DNA of 64,000 bases from Trichoplusia ni (GCF_003590095.1 NC_039491.1:8928001-8992000), one strand, 5' to 3'; numbered from the stretch's first letter, positions 45,535 to 57,539 are shown. Notes: generated by a model not told the origin, from the letters alone. Translations and numbers: made by a program.

Positions 45535-45689
45535 TACTTGATAAACGGTCACGTATCAAAGTACCGTGAAATAATTTACTGATTATTACTCTGAGAGGCA
45601 ATAACGATTTACTATGAATATTTTATGGGTTTCATTTGTTAGGCTGAGTTCATACAACGCGTATATATGCGTGAGAGTTTAGCTATTCA

Positions 45690-46190
45690 TTGTATTTCCA
45701 TACATACTGAAACTGCACAAGTTGATCGATCATAGGTTTAGGTACACTTGATATATATGTATATATATATATATAGTCCTCCTTATCGTTTTCGATAACG
45801 GCGACCATTGGCAATTCACCTCCTAGCGTGAGCCCTGATGTGACTGGCTAGACCGAGTTTGGATCTAAACACTCGGTCACAAGCGCTGCAGTAAAGTTGA
45901 CCCGCAGAATTGATAGATTGATAGTATAGGTGTACGACGGCTTAGGCCTCTCTGTTTGGGCTTGGCGCTTTTCGTCTAGCTTCTGGAGTCGTTTTACATC
46001 GAACGACTATACTTGATATAGTCGGTCCTTGGATGGGTAAATATTTATGGCTATCGTCAAGGGTAGTTAAAAGCTAGAAAGACTGACAACTAGTCTGACT
46101 AAAGGGTCGCTCCTTTTAAAACTGCATCCGGTTAGACTGAAAACCAACCCCAACATAGTTGGGAAAAGTCCATGATGTGTTCAATAATAT
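45690..46190 (+). mobile_element. Repeat A, split by a LINE tail
   Basis: Left part: ACATACTGAAACTGCACAAG and AGGTTTAGGTACACTTGATA. Right part from 46008: ACTTGATATAGTCGGTCCTT, AACTAGTCTGACTAAAGGGT, GCATCCGGTTAGACTGAAAA, CCAACCCCAACATAGTTGGG. The order agrees with 34560-35130. Confidence 0.7.
45756..46007 (-). pseudogene. LINE 3' end with C2H2 zinc-finger C-terminus, inserted in repeat A
   Basis: The target site ACTTGATATA is duplicated (45746-45755 and 46011-46020; 12 of 13 bp if extended). On the minus strand the insert encodes RLQKLDEKRQAQTERPKPSY in one frame. Then, in another frame, it encodes GQLYCSACDRVFRSKLGLAS followed by HIRAHARR and a stop: a C2H2 finger typical of the C-terminus of some insect LINE ORF2 proteins. 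The frame change and an in-frame TAA show decay. After the stop comes a short 3' UTR and a (TA)n tail at 45756-45775. Confidence 0.72.
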
Positions 46191-46532
46191 TATAATAAAA
46201 AAATATTGATGAAATATCTTCCTTGCGGTAAAAAGTTTCGCCTATCACTTCTGTAGCACTTCGCTCAGAACCAAGCGGGACTAGTTATTTAATAATTTCC
46301 CACCCGGGAAAACCCTCTCCCTCAGCCAAGAGTCGTAATTTTATAAACTACCTGGCACTGTCAAATTGAGCGTTTAGGAAGGTTTCCATCGCTTTAAAAT
46401 AAAAATAAAAATTGAAATATTGATGAGAAATATCGTAAATAATATTCTAAATTCAAATTCAAATTTATAAATTTACTAGAGTTAAGAGTAAGTCTGCTTA
46501 GTCGAATAGCCTACTACATAATTTTCGAAGGT

Positions 46533-46631
46533 GTCGATTCGCACACTATTACATGAGTTGTGTGCGAATCGACTACAGAAAAGGATATCATTTTTTAAAG
46601 GAGTCGATTCGCACGTTGAATTCGTGCGAAT
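46533..46631. repeat. Two successive hairpins sharing GTCGATTCGCAC
   Basis: Hairpin 1: GTCGATTCGCACAC (46533-46546) with its perfect inverse at 46560-46573. Hairpin 2: ATTCGCACG within GTCGATTCGCACG (46603-46615) with CGTGCGAAT at 46623-46631. The 12-mer GTCGATTCGCAC occurs twice directly and once inverted, plus a partial inverted copy. Confidence 0.8.
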
Positions 46632-46904
46632 AAGCCGCTAAGGTATTTTCAAGTTCTTTGTTGTGGTTTTGGTTTGAACACCGCTTTATATATTGAAGTT
46701 CACGCTATGGAACGTGATAATGACAGTTCGTGTTTAATATTTGAACTGACATTAGTGAGTCGAATTAAAAGGTGAAGATCGTTTTGTATTGCACGAAGGT
46801 CTGTTAGATTATAAGACATATAATATTCAATAACTTACACGCAACGCGATATAGTCTCAATCTAAGAAAAGCTTGAGTTATGAGTAATAAATATACTACA
46901 CAAT

Positions 46905-46995
46905 TTGTACCCAATCACAGAAGAAATTATAGTTCTCGTCACTCAAACTTTCATCCTGGCAGGGAATCGAACCCACGATCACCGGTATGGAGGAA
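46905..46995 (-). mobile_element. Possible tRNA-type SINE fragment
   Basis: The minus strand contains GTGGGTTCGATTCCCTGCCA, a good B-box match, with GATCGTGGG before it and ATGAAAGTTTGAGTGACGAG after. The tail matches no other copy here. The frame at 46905-47123 is a repeat shadow. Confidence 0.45.
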
Positions 46996-47624
46996 CTCTA
47001 ATAATTTATTGGATTATTATCTACTATGCTTCAGTTTCCCATGTCACAATATTTTATGACCGGCTCATGACCCACAATACACTTTCACTAATTGCAATTC
47101 TATCCTCAATTGTTTTCTATTAATTATATTTATAGCGCTTTGTCTGTTTAGAAAGTTGATACTTTATCGCTCATGTGTAGTGGGTGTGAACGTACTGTAT
47201 GTCTGTAAGTATGTGGGTTCAATGTTTGTGATATTAACGAAAAATTGACACAGTGACGCTGCCTGAGATAGTAGATGGTTTTGAAGGATTGTATTCCACA
47301 AAAAGCTTTTTCAAGTACACCAATATTTTGAAAATCGACACTTCTACAAAATGGGTAAAAGGAACCCATTTTCTGGACTTTCGCAAAAATAAAAATCTGT
47401 ACCTAAAAATATCTTACTAAAACTCTAAATTTTACGGAAACAAAAACCGTAACCCGAGAATATTTACGACAATTCCAAAATCAATGGCTTATGAATAATT
47501 TCTATGAAAAAAACATACGACGACCAACGACCGGCAAATGGTGGCAATAAATTTCAAACTTTACAATTTGATTTGCAATCTTGAAGTTATAAATGTAAAA
47601 TTTGATTCAGAAATACAGATATTT

Positions 47625-47955
47625 TTTGGGTTCTGTAATCATTGGATGAAAACGGAATACTTTGACTGCAGTTACGCTGTCTGACCGTCTATTTGTATGA
47701 CACTAGGCTGTACCTCAGTAATCGTGATAGAGCAGAAAAATTCAGCTGTCTAGCTGAAAATTTCACAGATGACAAATGAACTTCGGTGTTTTATTTGTTG
47801 TATTGTACAAAAACAATACTACATTAAAATCAAGGTTATGCAACAGGTGTAATGACAAATAAATTTGTTGCTACCCGAAAATTTATTGTTTTTGTTTATT
47901 TAGCTTATTATTACAGAACCATGTCTCCAACTCGCACTTGACCAGTTTTTTTATA
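47625..47955 (-). repeat. Repeat C, near full length
   Basis: Begins TTTTTTGGGTTCTGTAATCA and ends CCAACTCGCACTTGACCAGT, i.e. the inverse of the ACCAGTCAAGTGCGAGTCGG...GAACCC layout. The interior has CTGTCTGACCGTC and CTGTCTAGCTGAAAATTTCA, as expected for this repeat. Confidence 0.75.
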
Positions 47956-49704
47956 TTATATCTATTTCTCAATCCGTCAACGGTATGATAGTAATTTGAT
48001 CTCTCCAAACACTTTCTTTGCAAACTGCTGCATCTAATTAAATTTAGATCAGAATTGAAAAGTAAAAACGTGTGAAATGGAATGTCTGAATTATTTTGAG
48101 TATTGGCATTCTAATGATTCAATTTCATCGGCATAATTTAAGAGATGTGTAAATATCAATGATAGAAGCTCTATTTATCTGACGGTGCATTGCAAAGAGG
48201 GTGTATGACCGATAAAATTAAAAGTTTTATGATTTTAGACGTTTGAGAGGACTGTAATGCAGTTATATTAGGTAAAAATAACAACAACAAAGATATTTTT
48301 TCATTTTGTGTATTTAGTGAAATTCTTCTGACCAGTTTATAACTCCAGTATCAGACAGCTCTATGTCATAACATTGCAGTGTCACACAAAACACATAATA
48401 TGATAACAAAATTTCATTTTTAGAAACCGGGAAAGGTAGAAAATTCAACAGTTTCAGACCGACATGGACAGACACGCATTGGCACATGTAAAACTAAATA
48501 GAAGCTTTTATAATTATTGATTGTGAATTGTATTGTATTAAACTCATACGACCATTTTAATGAAAGTACACTTCCAAATTCCAATCTCATTAATTTCATT
48601 TCATTTTCATTGTCACATTATTAGTCTTTCATTATGTTTATAAAATCACATGTTTTTCCATTACCTTGTTCTATTTTGACCGAATCTTGGAAGTTATGTT
48701 TATATCATCGTAATATTTAGAGGTCAAAGTGATGAGAGCCAGACTAGTTTCCACGAAATCAATATATGGCCTACATTTTGACAATTATGTGGTGTGCCAC
48801 AGAAAAATAATAGTTATAAGCATTTGGTTTAGCCAACGTGACGTGTTCTACTTATTGATCACTGAAATAGGCTCGTTCTTATTTATTTTTTATTTAATAA
48901 TGAACAAAAATAATTATGTACTTTTACTGATATTTTCCACCATTCTGTAAAATAAATCTTCCACTAATGACATTTTAATTGTAATTCACTACACTACACA
49001 CTGTACTATCTAGCAAAAACACTTTGAGCCGAGACAAGGATTGAAAAAAAAGCAACATCAATATATTTAACAGCTAATCGAAATGGCTCTCAATTTTTAA
49101 ATTTAAGATAAAGCTTCTTTGGACAAAGAAAGTCGTCTAAAATTAACAAAACCAGTTCTCATTCACTCAGTTGCATAACTAAAGGGAAAATGATGATATC
49201 TGTGTCCGGTTTCATATACCCGCGTTGCGCAACATTGACGTCTCACAAATTGTTTTAAGTGCGTCAGACACCCAATTACTTGGAGCATAAGAGGCTAATC
49301 AGTTCTCAAGTAGCTTTGCTTAGTTTGAGATAGACGGCGTTGTGTGGAAGTTATTGAATGTTATATTAACGTGCTGCCACTACGTCATAAAGTAACCATA
49401 TTGCAGCAAAGAATCTACGCTATATATAACGAGATAGGTATAAGGTAGGTATAGGTAGATAGGTACGAGATAACCATAGATCTTTTGGTTTTGTATATTT
49501 CTGTGAACAGTAGAAGATTTTTCTAAGATTTGAAGTGTTCTTTGTACCAAAAATACTATAGAATATTATATAAATAAGCAGTTTAAGTTCTTCAAACCTA
49601 CTTAATTATCAGACTACACGTAAACATGGCCGAAAATTTCAACTTTTATACTTAATTAAAACTTTTATACATGAAAAATGTACATAAGCGAACTTATTGC
49701 CTGA
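47956..49704. other. No gene recognised
   Basis: A+T-rich. A degenerate TAGGTA-type simple repeat is at 49431-49472. The frame at 48729-48950 has no domain. Confidence 0.5.
49431..49472. repeat. Degenerate TAGGTA simple repeat
   Basis: Six spaced copies of (A/T)AGGTA in about 40 bp (GATAGGTATAAGGTAGGTAT and onwards). Confidence 0.65.
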
Positions 49705-49745
49705 AGGATTTTCTACCAGTCAACCACAGGGTGATGCAGAACATA
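49700..49745 (-). mobile_element. LINE 3'-end fragment
   Basis: TTATTGCCTGAAGGATTTTC then TACCAGTCAACCACAGGGTG and ATGCAGA parallels 58294-58340 (TTAATGCCAGAGGCATTCTC, TACCAGTCAACC). Same retroelement 3' region, minus orientation. Confidence 0.5.
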
Positions 49746-50299
49746 GAATAACAAGAAGTAGGTACATAAATATAGAGTGAAAATCATGATTCATATAAAA
49801 TGTTAGAAAAACCATGGCGAAAAAGCTAAAGTACATTTTGTGCTCACTTTTCGGATGAAAATGTGACTCTACAAAAAAAAACAATAAAACGTTTTTGATT
49901 CAACTTCTCTGAAAACATCGTTGCTGTCCGTTTCATAAAGTCCTTTGCCCTTCCAAAATACACTCACGAAAATCTTATTAGCGTCTAACGTGGTTAGTGG
50001 CAAAGGAAAAACCATTTCAGACGTCTAATAGTCGCTCGGTTTCAATAAACGATCTTCCCTAATACCAATTTATTATTGGTTAGCTCCTAAGTCTCTGGTT
50101 TTGCGAACGTCAAGATGAAATGAAACCTGAATTAGTGATAAATTTATCGCAATGCAGTCTGCTAAAGAGAAACGTTTATTAAACGTCGTTTTAATTATAG
50201 GTATCAAGTTTTCTGCCTTCAATTTTAAATACACATAAACGAAATGAAAAACTAAAATAGAGTTTTTCGGTATACGTAAATATAAATGTCAAAGTTAAA

Positions 50300-50480
50300 T
50301 TCTTTATTCAATTAGACCAGTAAATGGCACTTTTGAACGTCGAACCAATTTATATATGAACAAGATTAAAAACTAGGGTCAGTCTGTCGGTCAGACTCCT
50401 ATTGAAGCTACCGCTCGTTCGGAAGGTAGCTTCATGGAGAAGAACGAGCAAGAAACTCCATGGTTTCTCTTTTTAAATGG
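50300..50480 (-). mobile_element. Probable retroelement 3' region with hairpin
   Basis: The plus strand reads TTCTTTATTCAATTAGACCA (inverse of a poly(A)-signal end) and AATGGCACTTTTGAACGTCG. A hairpin follows: TGAAGCTACC (50403-50412) facing GGTAGCTTCA (50425-50434). Then comes GAGAAGAACGAGCAAGAAAC. I recognise this word order from common lepidopteran repeats; the class is not certain. Confidence 0.5.
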
Positions 50481-51647
50481 ATTCACAAGAAATTAATTCC
50501 TAAGTACTTTTAACGTTAATCAGGAGAAACCAATTTTATTTGGAACATTCAATGACGTCTATCCATTTGCTTTCAATGCCATCGTTCACGGTAAATAAGT
50601 GTGAATCCGGGTAAAAACCACTCGATTTCATAATCACGACGAGTCGCCAAACGCAATTTGCAGCGGTTGAAACCGTCAGGTGCAATACAGAATACAGATA
50701 AGTTGGTAAAAATAAGAGACGACAGCTCTAAGCCTACCAACACCACTTTATGTTACACTACCGTAGCTGTGTAAGCGAGAGAGCACGCTACATGATGTAG
50801 AGCACCGTCTCTTTCCCACAACCGAGACAATGTTACTTTGAGATTCAGTGGTAGGTCCCTCGGTAGGTCGTTACAAGACTTAAGTAGCTTTAAAAAAGTA
50901 TTTATGCAATGTCACACAGAATTTATATAACTGGAAAGTACTGATACAATAGCTGTAGTTTTCAGAGAAGACAAGAATAGAGAGTTAAAACGAAAGAGAT
51001 CTGGAGAAGAATTGAAATATTGTTTTTATAGAACTATTAGCTAGCAAACGCAAAATAATGTGGTTTTACGTATCGTTGAAGATTTTTTTTTTATTAAATC
51101 GGTAGGTACTTAGTTTAAGCTTCGTTTTATTATTATTTAAAATATGACATTTAATTTACGTCGCTGCTAATATAAAGCTAGATATTAACTTTGGGTACTA
51201 AAACAAGTATTCGTAGGTACTAAAATCTGGTACATAAATTAGATATATTTATAGTCAATTCAAATAAGTATCTGGAATTCAAATTTTCCACTTAGAAAAT
51301 ACCTTTTTGATCTGTACGCGTCCGTTTCTTAACCAACAATATTTGAAAAAGTATTTCTCTAATTTTTATTCGTGCCTTAAAACTGCATTTAAGAAGAGAT
51401 TTAGATCTTACTTTTAAGAAGTCGAATGGTTTGTGCTTTTAGTTTTATTTGAATCCTTAATCTTGACTATCTCATTAAAATCACTGCCTTTATACAGACT
51501 GTCTGTGTGAAATAAATGGAAAATAGAAATGAATAAACAATGTTCAATGTTCAAATGAATATTTTTTGTTTTCCTCTATCCTGTATTAACTGAGTTGGAA
51601 TTAATGTCTACTGACCATTGTTTTGTTATCACTCATATGTTCTACTA
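50481..51647. other. No gene recognised
   Basis: Bases 50700-50880 are more G+C-rich, with inverted words (CTACATGATGTAG at about 50785; CCTACC against GGTAGG), perhaps a decayed fold-back element. The rest is A+T-rich. Confidence 0.45.
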
Positions 51648-51831
51648 CCCCGCCCGCTAAAAATCGAAAATGATCTCACAGAAACATAAAAGTGGCATAA
51701 AAACTCCTCTCTCTCTCTTGTTACAAAGTATCTGTGTACCAAGTTTCGTCTAAATCCGTTCAGTAGTTTTTGGGTGATAGATGAACAAACATCCATACAT
51801 ACAAACATTCACGTTTATAATATTATTCGGA
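51648..51831 (-). mobile_element. Helitron-like element, family 2, 5' end intact
   Basis: In element orientation it starts A|TCCGAATAATATTATAAACG, then GTATGGATGTTTG, AAAAACTACTGAACGGATTT. The 3' part GCGGGCGGGG is present, but the CTAG terminus is lost (CTACTACCCC). Related copies: 8279, 18920, 32450. Confidence 0.75.
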
Positions 51832-52965
51832 TCTCCAAATATTCCTCTGTCCAACAATATCTGATCGATCTTTAACGAGCACTAACATAAATATCTCCTT
51901 ACAAGCTACTATTAAAAGTCGTTACAGAAAAAAATATAGAGCCGACCCTGTTTTCTATTTCAAAACAAGTCACGATTTCGTGAGCTTAGATAAAAGCGGT
52001 GAAAGAATCATCAGAGTAAGGTGTCGGTAGTTGTTAACGTTTTACTTTTGCAATTTACAAATGGGATTGTTGGTCTGTTGCTAAGTAATCATGAGCTTTC
52101 CCTAGTATTTGAGGTAAACACTCAAATTGCTTACGAAATGTTAGTTTGAGTTTAACAGAATTAATAATAATGTAAATGGATAGTTTATATTCAAATTTCT
52201 GTTAGAAAGACATTATTGTTGGTGTTTTAACAGAAAGGCCTTCATGCTGGACTGTATATGTTTTTATTAAATCAAATAATGGTAGTATTTGAAAATCCCT
52301 GACTTATTAACAAGGTATGCCATTATTTCAGCTCTTTTTTAATCCTTGTAGGATTATCACTTTTGATTAAAAACACAGTCTGTTACTTAATGAGCAGAGT
52401 ACGCTTAATGAGTATTCATCATTATCTGAAAAAATCTGCTCAAAAGGAAAACTTTAGTATTTATTTTTACACAATGTTATCCACGGAGAACTTATGGCGA
52501 ATTATGTGGTAAACTTAAATAAAACCTCTGAGTAGTAGAGTTATGTTCAGCCAAAGTCATTGCGTCTAAGGATCGAACTCAAGACCTTTAACTTGGCAGT
52601 CCTGCTTTCGTACTACTACGATATCAAAGCTTCAAAATCCCTGTAACTGAGTAAAGCAACAAATGATTGTAATACCTTTGCTTATGCGAATCATTAACAA
52701 CTTTATTTATAATGTGTACTTTCCGTTAACGAGTACCTCGTTAACGTATTCAAGTTGAACGCACTCTTTCTTAATCGCTGTTAGAGTCGTGAACCATGTT
52801 ATGTTTCTACTTATGGAAGGCAGTTAGAGATAACGGAATATTAATTTCTTATAATAATCGTGTACTTAGATAATGGCTAGCATACTACCGATTTCTTGCT
52901 AATGGAAATACTACAACACAATAATAAAACCTCTAATTAGTCGTTATTACATGAGGCTTACTTCT
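51832..52965. other. No gene recognised
   Basis: A+T-rich. At about 52570-52600 the text AAGGATCGAACTCAAGACC is an inverse B-box-like word, perhaps an old SINE remnant. Confidence 0.45.
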
Positions 52966-53460
52966 TTTTAGGGTTCTGTACCGATAAAGTAAAAACAGAA
53001 CAGGGCCCCGATTCTGCTATTTAAATGACAATTTTCGTATTATCTTAATAAAAGCATTTTTCTACACAATAATTTTAAATTCAGTGCGGGATGGTATACT
53101 GAAGGTCAATACCATGCTTGCAGAATGCTTAAGAGAATAGGAATAATGTCAAATTTAATGCAATTGCCATTAATTCATTTGCCATTGTAAAATAGCAGTA
53201 ATCGGGGCCCAGTATTACTACTCTCCGTCTGTCTGTCCGTTTATCAACAAGCTGTGTCTCTAGAATCGTTATAGCTAGACACTTTAAACTATCATAGTTG
53301 ATGTATTTCTATTGCCGTTAAAACATTCAATAATTAAAATCTAAATTGAGGCTAAGCAGAGGTTGGCGCGATCTTAAATTTGATGGGGTAATATTTCTTT
53401 GAAAATTTTATAATATTTTTCCGTCGAATTACGATTCGCACTTAGCCGGTTTCCAACAAC
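52966..53460 (-). repeat. Repeat C, split by a MITE
   Basis: Left: TTTTTAGGGTTCTGTACCGA and AAAACAGAACAG. After the MITE: TATTACTACTCTCCGTCTGT, CTGTCCGTTTATCAACAAGC, TATCATAGTTGATGTATTTC, ending ATTCGCACTTAGCCGGTTT. Without the insert this is a continuous inverse copy of repeat C. Confidence 0.72.
53004..53209. mobile_element. MITE with GGCCCCGATT termini, copy 2
   Basis: Termini GGCCCCGATT-CTGCTATTT (left) and AAATAGCAG-T-AATCGGGGCC (right) are inverted, with one base difference. CAG flanks both sides (53001-53003 and 53210-53212), an apparent 3-bp target duplication; the GGGCCC context leaves the exact boundary open by a base. 206 bp, non-coding. Same element as 10343-10534. Confidence 0.82.
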
Positions 53461-54224
53461 ACGTGTCTCATACGGACTTCTATAAGTGAACGGTAATCGC
53501 TTGGAAACTAAAATCATAACGATTCTGTGACTCGTGTCTGAAGTACTATGAAGGATTTAATACGGCGAATGAAAATATATGATTGTGGCATTTATTTATT
53601 TATTGATGTGAAATAGAGTATATGGTCCATTGAGGGAGGCATATATCCAGCTGTGACTGCAATTAGATAATAATGATGGAGCGGGGGGTTTACTTCTAGT
53701 TTTATTTTATTTATAACTGACAATAAGACGTTTTTGTTACACGAGCAACAAACACGTCTTGTATAAAATGATTGGACGTATACCAAATAAAAACACAATT
53801 GACATGCATAGCAACATCTTGCATATTCTTTAAAGCTAAGGATATTTTTTAACTACAAATATATACTCGAATCAACATAATCGGTTCATACTAAATGCTG
53901 AGGTAGAAAACATAAAAAAAATCAGATGAATTGAGAGTCTCCCATTGAAGTCGCTTGTAAATGAACTAAGACCACATAAAGCGAAACGAATCGAACAAAC
54001 TCATCCTTACCGACAAGACACATTAAAAGTCGATTTGAAGTCGCAGGTCGTTCTAACGTGTACACTCTAGCTGCAAGGATCGGGGTCGTGTAGAACTGTA
54101 GCCCTAATCATCACGTCTGATGGCAAATATATGTAGGTTTATAAATCGCACAGTTAGAAATAAGACGTAGCTTTAAGTGAGGTTTCGCGTTTTGTTATTT
54201 GTTGACTGCACGAATAGACGAGAT
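53461..54224. other. No gene recognised
   Basis: At 53590-53606 an (ATTT)n run (CATTTATTTATTTATT) may be an inverse retroelement tail. Nothing else. Confidence 0.45.
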
Positions 54225-54380
54225 TTGACACGGATTTGATCCTCGTGGGATAAAAATATTTTTATGATATCCACAAATGCTTGTTCTGAGTATGGGTGTC
54301 TTTGAGCATGTGCCTTGCCTGTTTGTGAATCCTCATGAGACATAGAATTAAATTCCCTGTGATGTGATGTCATTATTGTT
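54225..54380 (+). mobile_element. tRNA-derived SINE (family 1), 5'-degenerate
   Basis: A B-box-like GGATTTGATCCTCGTGGG is followed by ATCCACAAATGCTTGTTCTG, AGTATGGGTGTCTTTGAGCA, TGTGAATCCTCATGAGACA and ATTAAATTCCCTG. It ends in a GTT-rich stretch. The minus-strand frame here is a shadow. Confidence 0.7.
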
Positions 54381-54407
54381 GTTGTTGAATGTTCGACAGC
54401 GTAAATA

Positions 54408-54490
54408 CTACGTAGAGCGGCAATTGTCTTTTAAATCCGAAATAATATTACTTTAAGACGTGGTTTCCCCCTGGTTTTTAGCAATGGATG
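54408..54490 (+). repeat. Repeat E, copy 2
   Basis: GCGGCAATTGTC, AAATCCGAAATAATATTACT and TTAAGACGTGG correspond to the copy at 25918-25990. It lies ~30 bp right of the SINE. Confidence 0.55.
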
Positions 54491-56500
54491 CCCGCGGAAA
54501 TTTTCTTCCATATAAAAAAAAAATCTTTAATAAATATATTAAATAGCAATATGGTTGAACTGAAGTATAGTAGCTGTCAGAAATTTTTTGCATGAGAAAA
54601 AAACTTTAATTAAATGAAATGATTTTCTTAAGGATTAAAATATTTAGAATCGAAGGTAATCAGTCAACTTGCATTTACATTCATCGGAGTTATTGACGAG
54701 ATTTAACAAGCCTGCAGCCAGAGTTGTACTAATATACCTTCTGTATGTGTGGTATTGCCACACAAATGAATGCTTTGCACACATAGCACCGCACACAGAT
54801 AAGTTAACCTATCCGTACTGAAATCTGTATTAGGCGTATTAGCTGAGCAAATGATTTGATCGTCGTATTAATAGTCTTAGTCGCGGTGTGGTTATAGTTA
54901 TAATCTTTGTTACATAAATAAGCTTAACTCTTAATCTTGGTTTATCCGACTTATCTTGTTTCATATCAATGTAAAGATTAGTTACAAGTATGGTAACTTT
55001 TTTTTACAAGCGATGTACTTAAGTGTATTGATTTTAAATGGAAAGAAATTGTTATTGAATAAGAATTTAAAAATAAGTTTAATTTGAAAATCGGCTGCTG
55101 GTCATCTTGTAGTTTTAACGTTACTAAATGCTAATTACGTCACTTTGAAATGTAACTTTTTAGATTCTTTACTGCAAATTGTTCATAAAAAGAGCATGCC
55201 AACAAGAAATACTTATAAAAAATCGCTTAATATCATTTACATAATAATGACTTTAGTATAATCGATTTATTATAAAAAAGTACATAAATGACATCATATA
55301 CAAAGGACTGAGTTAATATGGATATTTCATTGCCATCGTAATTTCAATTCTAAAACTCACCAATAAAGTCTATATTTCTATTCCACGCCTTAGTATTATA
55401 TAGTACAACTTGTGTCCAATACTGGCCAGTGATATAATAGAGATATTCATGCACTCTTGTTTTTGTTGTTCAGCCATATTTTAATTCAAAATACGAATTC
55501 GCAATGAAGATTTGATTCGCATATGTTTTTATACAGAAAAATTCAGAAACTGCTTATGATTTAAAAACGTGACTAAAATTTACGACTTGCTCTATTTAAT
55601 GGTTTAATAAAATAGTTACACGTAGATAATTATATTTCTGAAAAACGTCTTATAGTATTGTAGGCTTTTACTTAGGTGCGTAAGCCTTCTTTTAAATAAA
55701 ATTCCAGTTATAAAAGCCAGTATCAATTGCAATGTTTTCACATAAAGGAAGCTTTTAATATCCAGTATGTTTATAACTCTATACTATACAAACATTCAAC
55801 TACCGAACTCTACATTAATAAAATGAAAATCGTCTTTATTATTAACGAGCTCTTCGAACGCCAAAGAATGTCATTGAAACAAAAACAATTTATAAAATAA
55901 TTAAATGGTCATTACCATACCGGTATTGCTTTTTAATCGAAGTGCCGGCTAGTTGCGACCACGTGCAACTGGTCACTGACTTCAACTAACGGTAGCACGT
56001 ACGAGTCTTATGACGGCCATTTTTGGATATTGCAAGTGAGTTTTTTTTTTACCTGCATTGATGTAATGGTTTTCTGGAAGGAGTGGAAGTAGGAATAGGT
56101 AATTTAATTGTCGGTTTTTGTGTAATTGGTATTTATTTACGGTACATAGGAGAAATGTTTTAAATACAAATTATTTTTTTCAGGTATAATCGTATAGAAA
56201 TAAACCAATCAAGATTTTTAGAGTATTGACAGTTAATAGTACCAACATATTAAACACACGATAAAAATATAAAATTTCATACAATGAGCTTCAATCATGA
56301 TATAAATATTTGACAAACAGCTAAAACTATTTAAATTAACGACCAAACATGTTTAAACAAACCGTTTGAAAATCCCGGGGTGTTGGCTTAACTCACATTT
56401 GAAGGAAAATAGGTTGACAATTACAACCTTTAACTTTTAACAACAAATTCTCTACTGAAAAACTTTTCGAATCTCGGATGTAATTAATTAATTTTTAGAA
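54491..56500. other. A+T-rich; one candidate exon-like segment
   Basis: No coding frame. The only compositional break is at 55940-56036 (listed separately). Confidence 0.45.
55945..56035 (+). promoter_or_regulatory. Weak candidate first exon or regulatory site
   Basis: A G+C-richer island containing AGTTGCGACCACGTGCAACT (CACGTG E box at 55960-55965 between inverted AGTTGC/GCAACT arms), then GTAGCACGTACGAG and GACGGCCATTTTTGG. A strong donor-like CAA|GTGAGT starts at 56036, followed by a T-run. No frame supports coding. Confidence 0.22.
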
Positions 56501-56748
56501 TCTATACTAATAATATAAAGCTGAAGAGTTTGTTTGTTACTTTGGACGCGCTAATCTCAGAAACTACTGGTCCAAATTGAAAAATTCGTATTGTGTTGAA
56601 CAGACCATTTATCGAGGAAGGTTTTAGGCTATAAACCATCACGCTGCGGCTAATAAGAGCGAAGATACAGTGGAAAATGAGAAAAAAAACAGGGCAGGTA
56701 TAAATTATATCTTCTACCCACACGGACGAAGTCGCGGGCAACAGCTAG
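56501..56748 (+). mobile_element. Helitron-like element, family 1, intact ends
   Basis: A|TCTATACTAATAATATAAAG ... CACACGGACGAAGTCGCGGG CAACAGCTAG|T: canonical TC start, hairpin, CTAG end and A/T flanks. 248 bp. Frames on both strands are repeat translations. Confidence 0.9.
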
Positions 56749-57539
56749 TAAAACATAAACATCATATGAAACTCACATTGATACTACGAGAAATAACTCC
56801 AAATAATACTAGAAACATTTCAGATAAGTCAGCTGTCGATCCGAATATGGATACTTGAGGGAATCTTGAGCCTAACGACCGAACTATCAAATATTAATGT
56901 CTGGATGTCCTTGGGCTATTCGCAGTGATCTTGATAAATCAAATGTTCATCGTTAAGGAGTCGTAACGTATCTGTATGATGGGTTTAGTATTAGTCTGAT
57001 ACATGAAGTAGTACTTAATTGTGAAGTGATATGGATGGATGATCTGGCAGTTTTTGAAGTTTTAACATTTCGTTTCTCATAATCTGTTATTTTCCTTTTG
57101 ATTTTATGTTTGGTAAACTGTTTACAAGTGCGGCGACAGATTTTATTGATAGGGGTTTTCTATTTCTATCAAATGTTGCTATTAAAGGCTATTTATATTA
57201 ATGAGACATGTATGAGTCATACATAATTTATTACTTTTCAAATGTTTATTAAAAAGTAAATAACCTTCAATAGCAACACTTTCTTAGCTCGTTACATCTA
57301 AATAGTTATAGTTTTATAGAAATACAATTTTTTTTTCGTATAATGTTTAAACCACACTTAAGTATTTCAAAGTATCATTATCTTGAACATTGATCTCTAC
57401 AAAACTATGTGTTTTCCCCCATACTTGAACAATTTGCGGATTTACTGACCAAAACATTTTAGCGCCAAGCTATTGACCACTTTTTGTATTTCAACATACA
57501 GTCTCAAATTGATTGAATGAGTTACGGTAGTGGGGCTTG
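56749..57539. other. No gene recognised
   Basis: A+T-rich upstream flank of the putative promoter at 57540. Confidence 0.45.
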
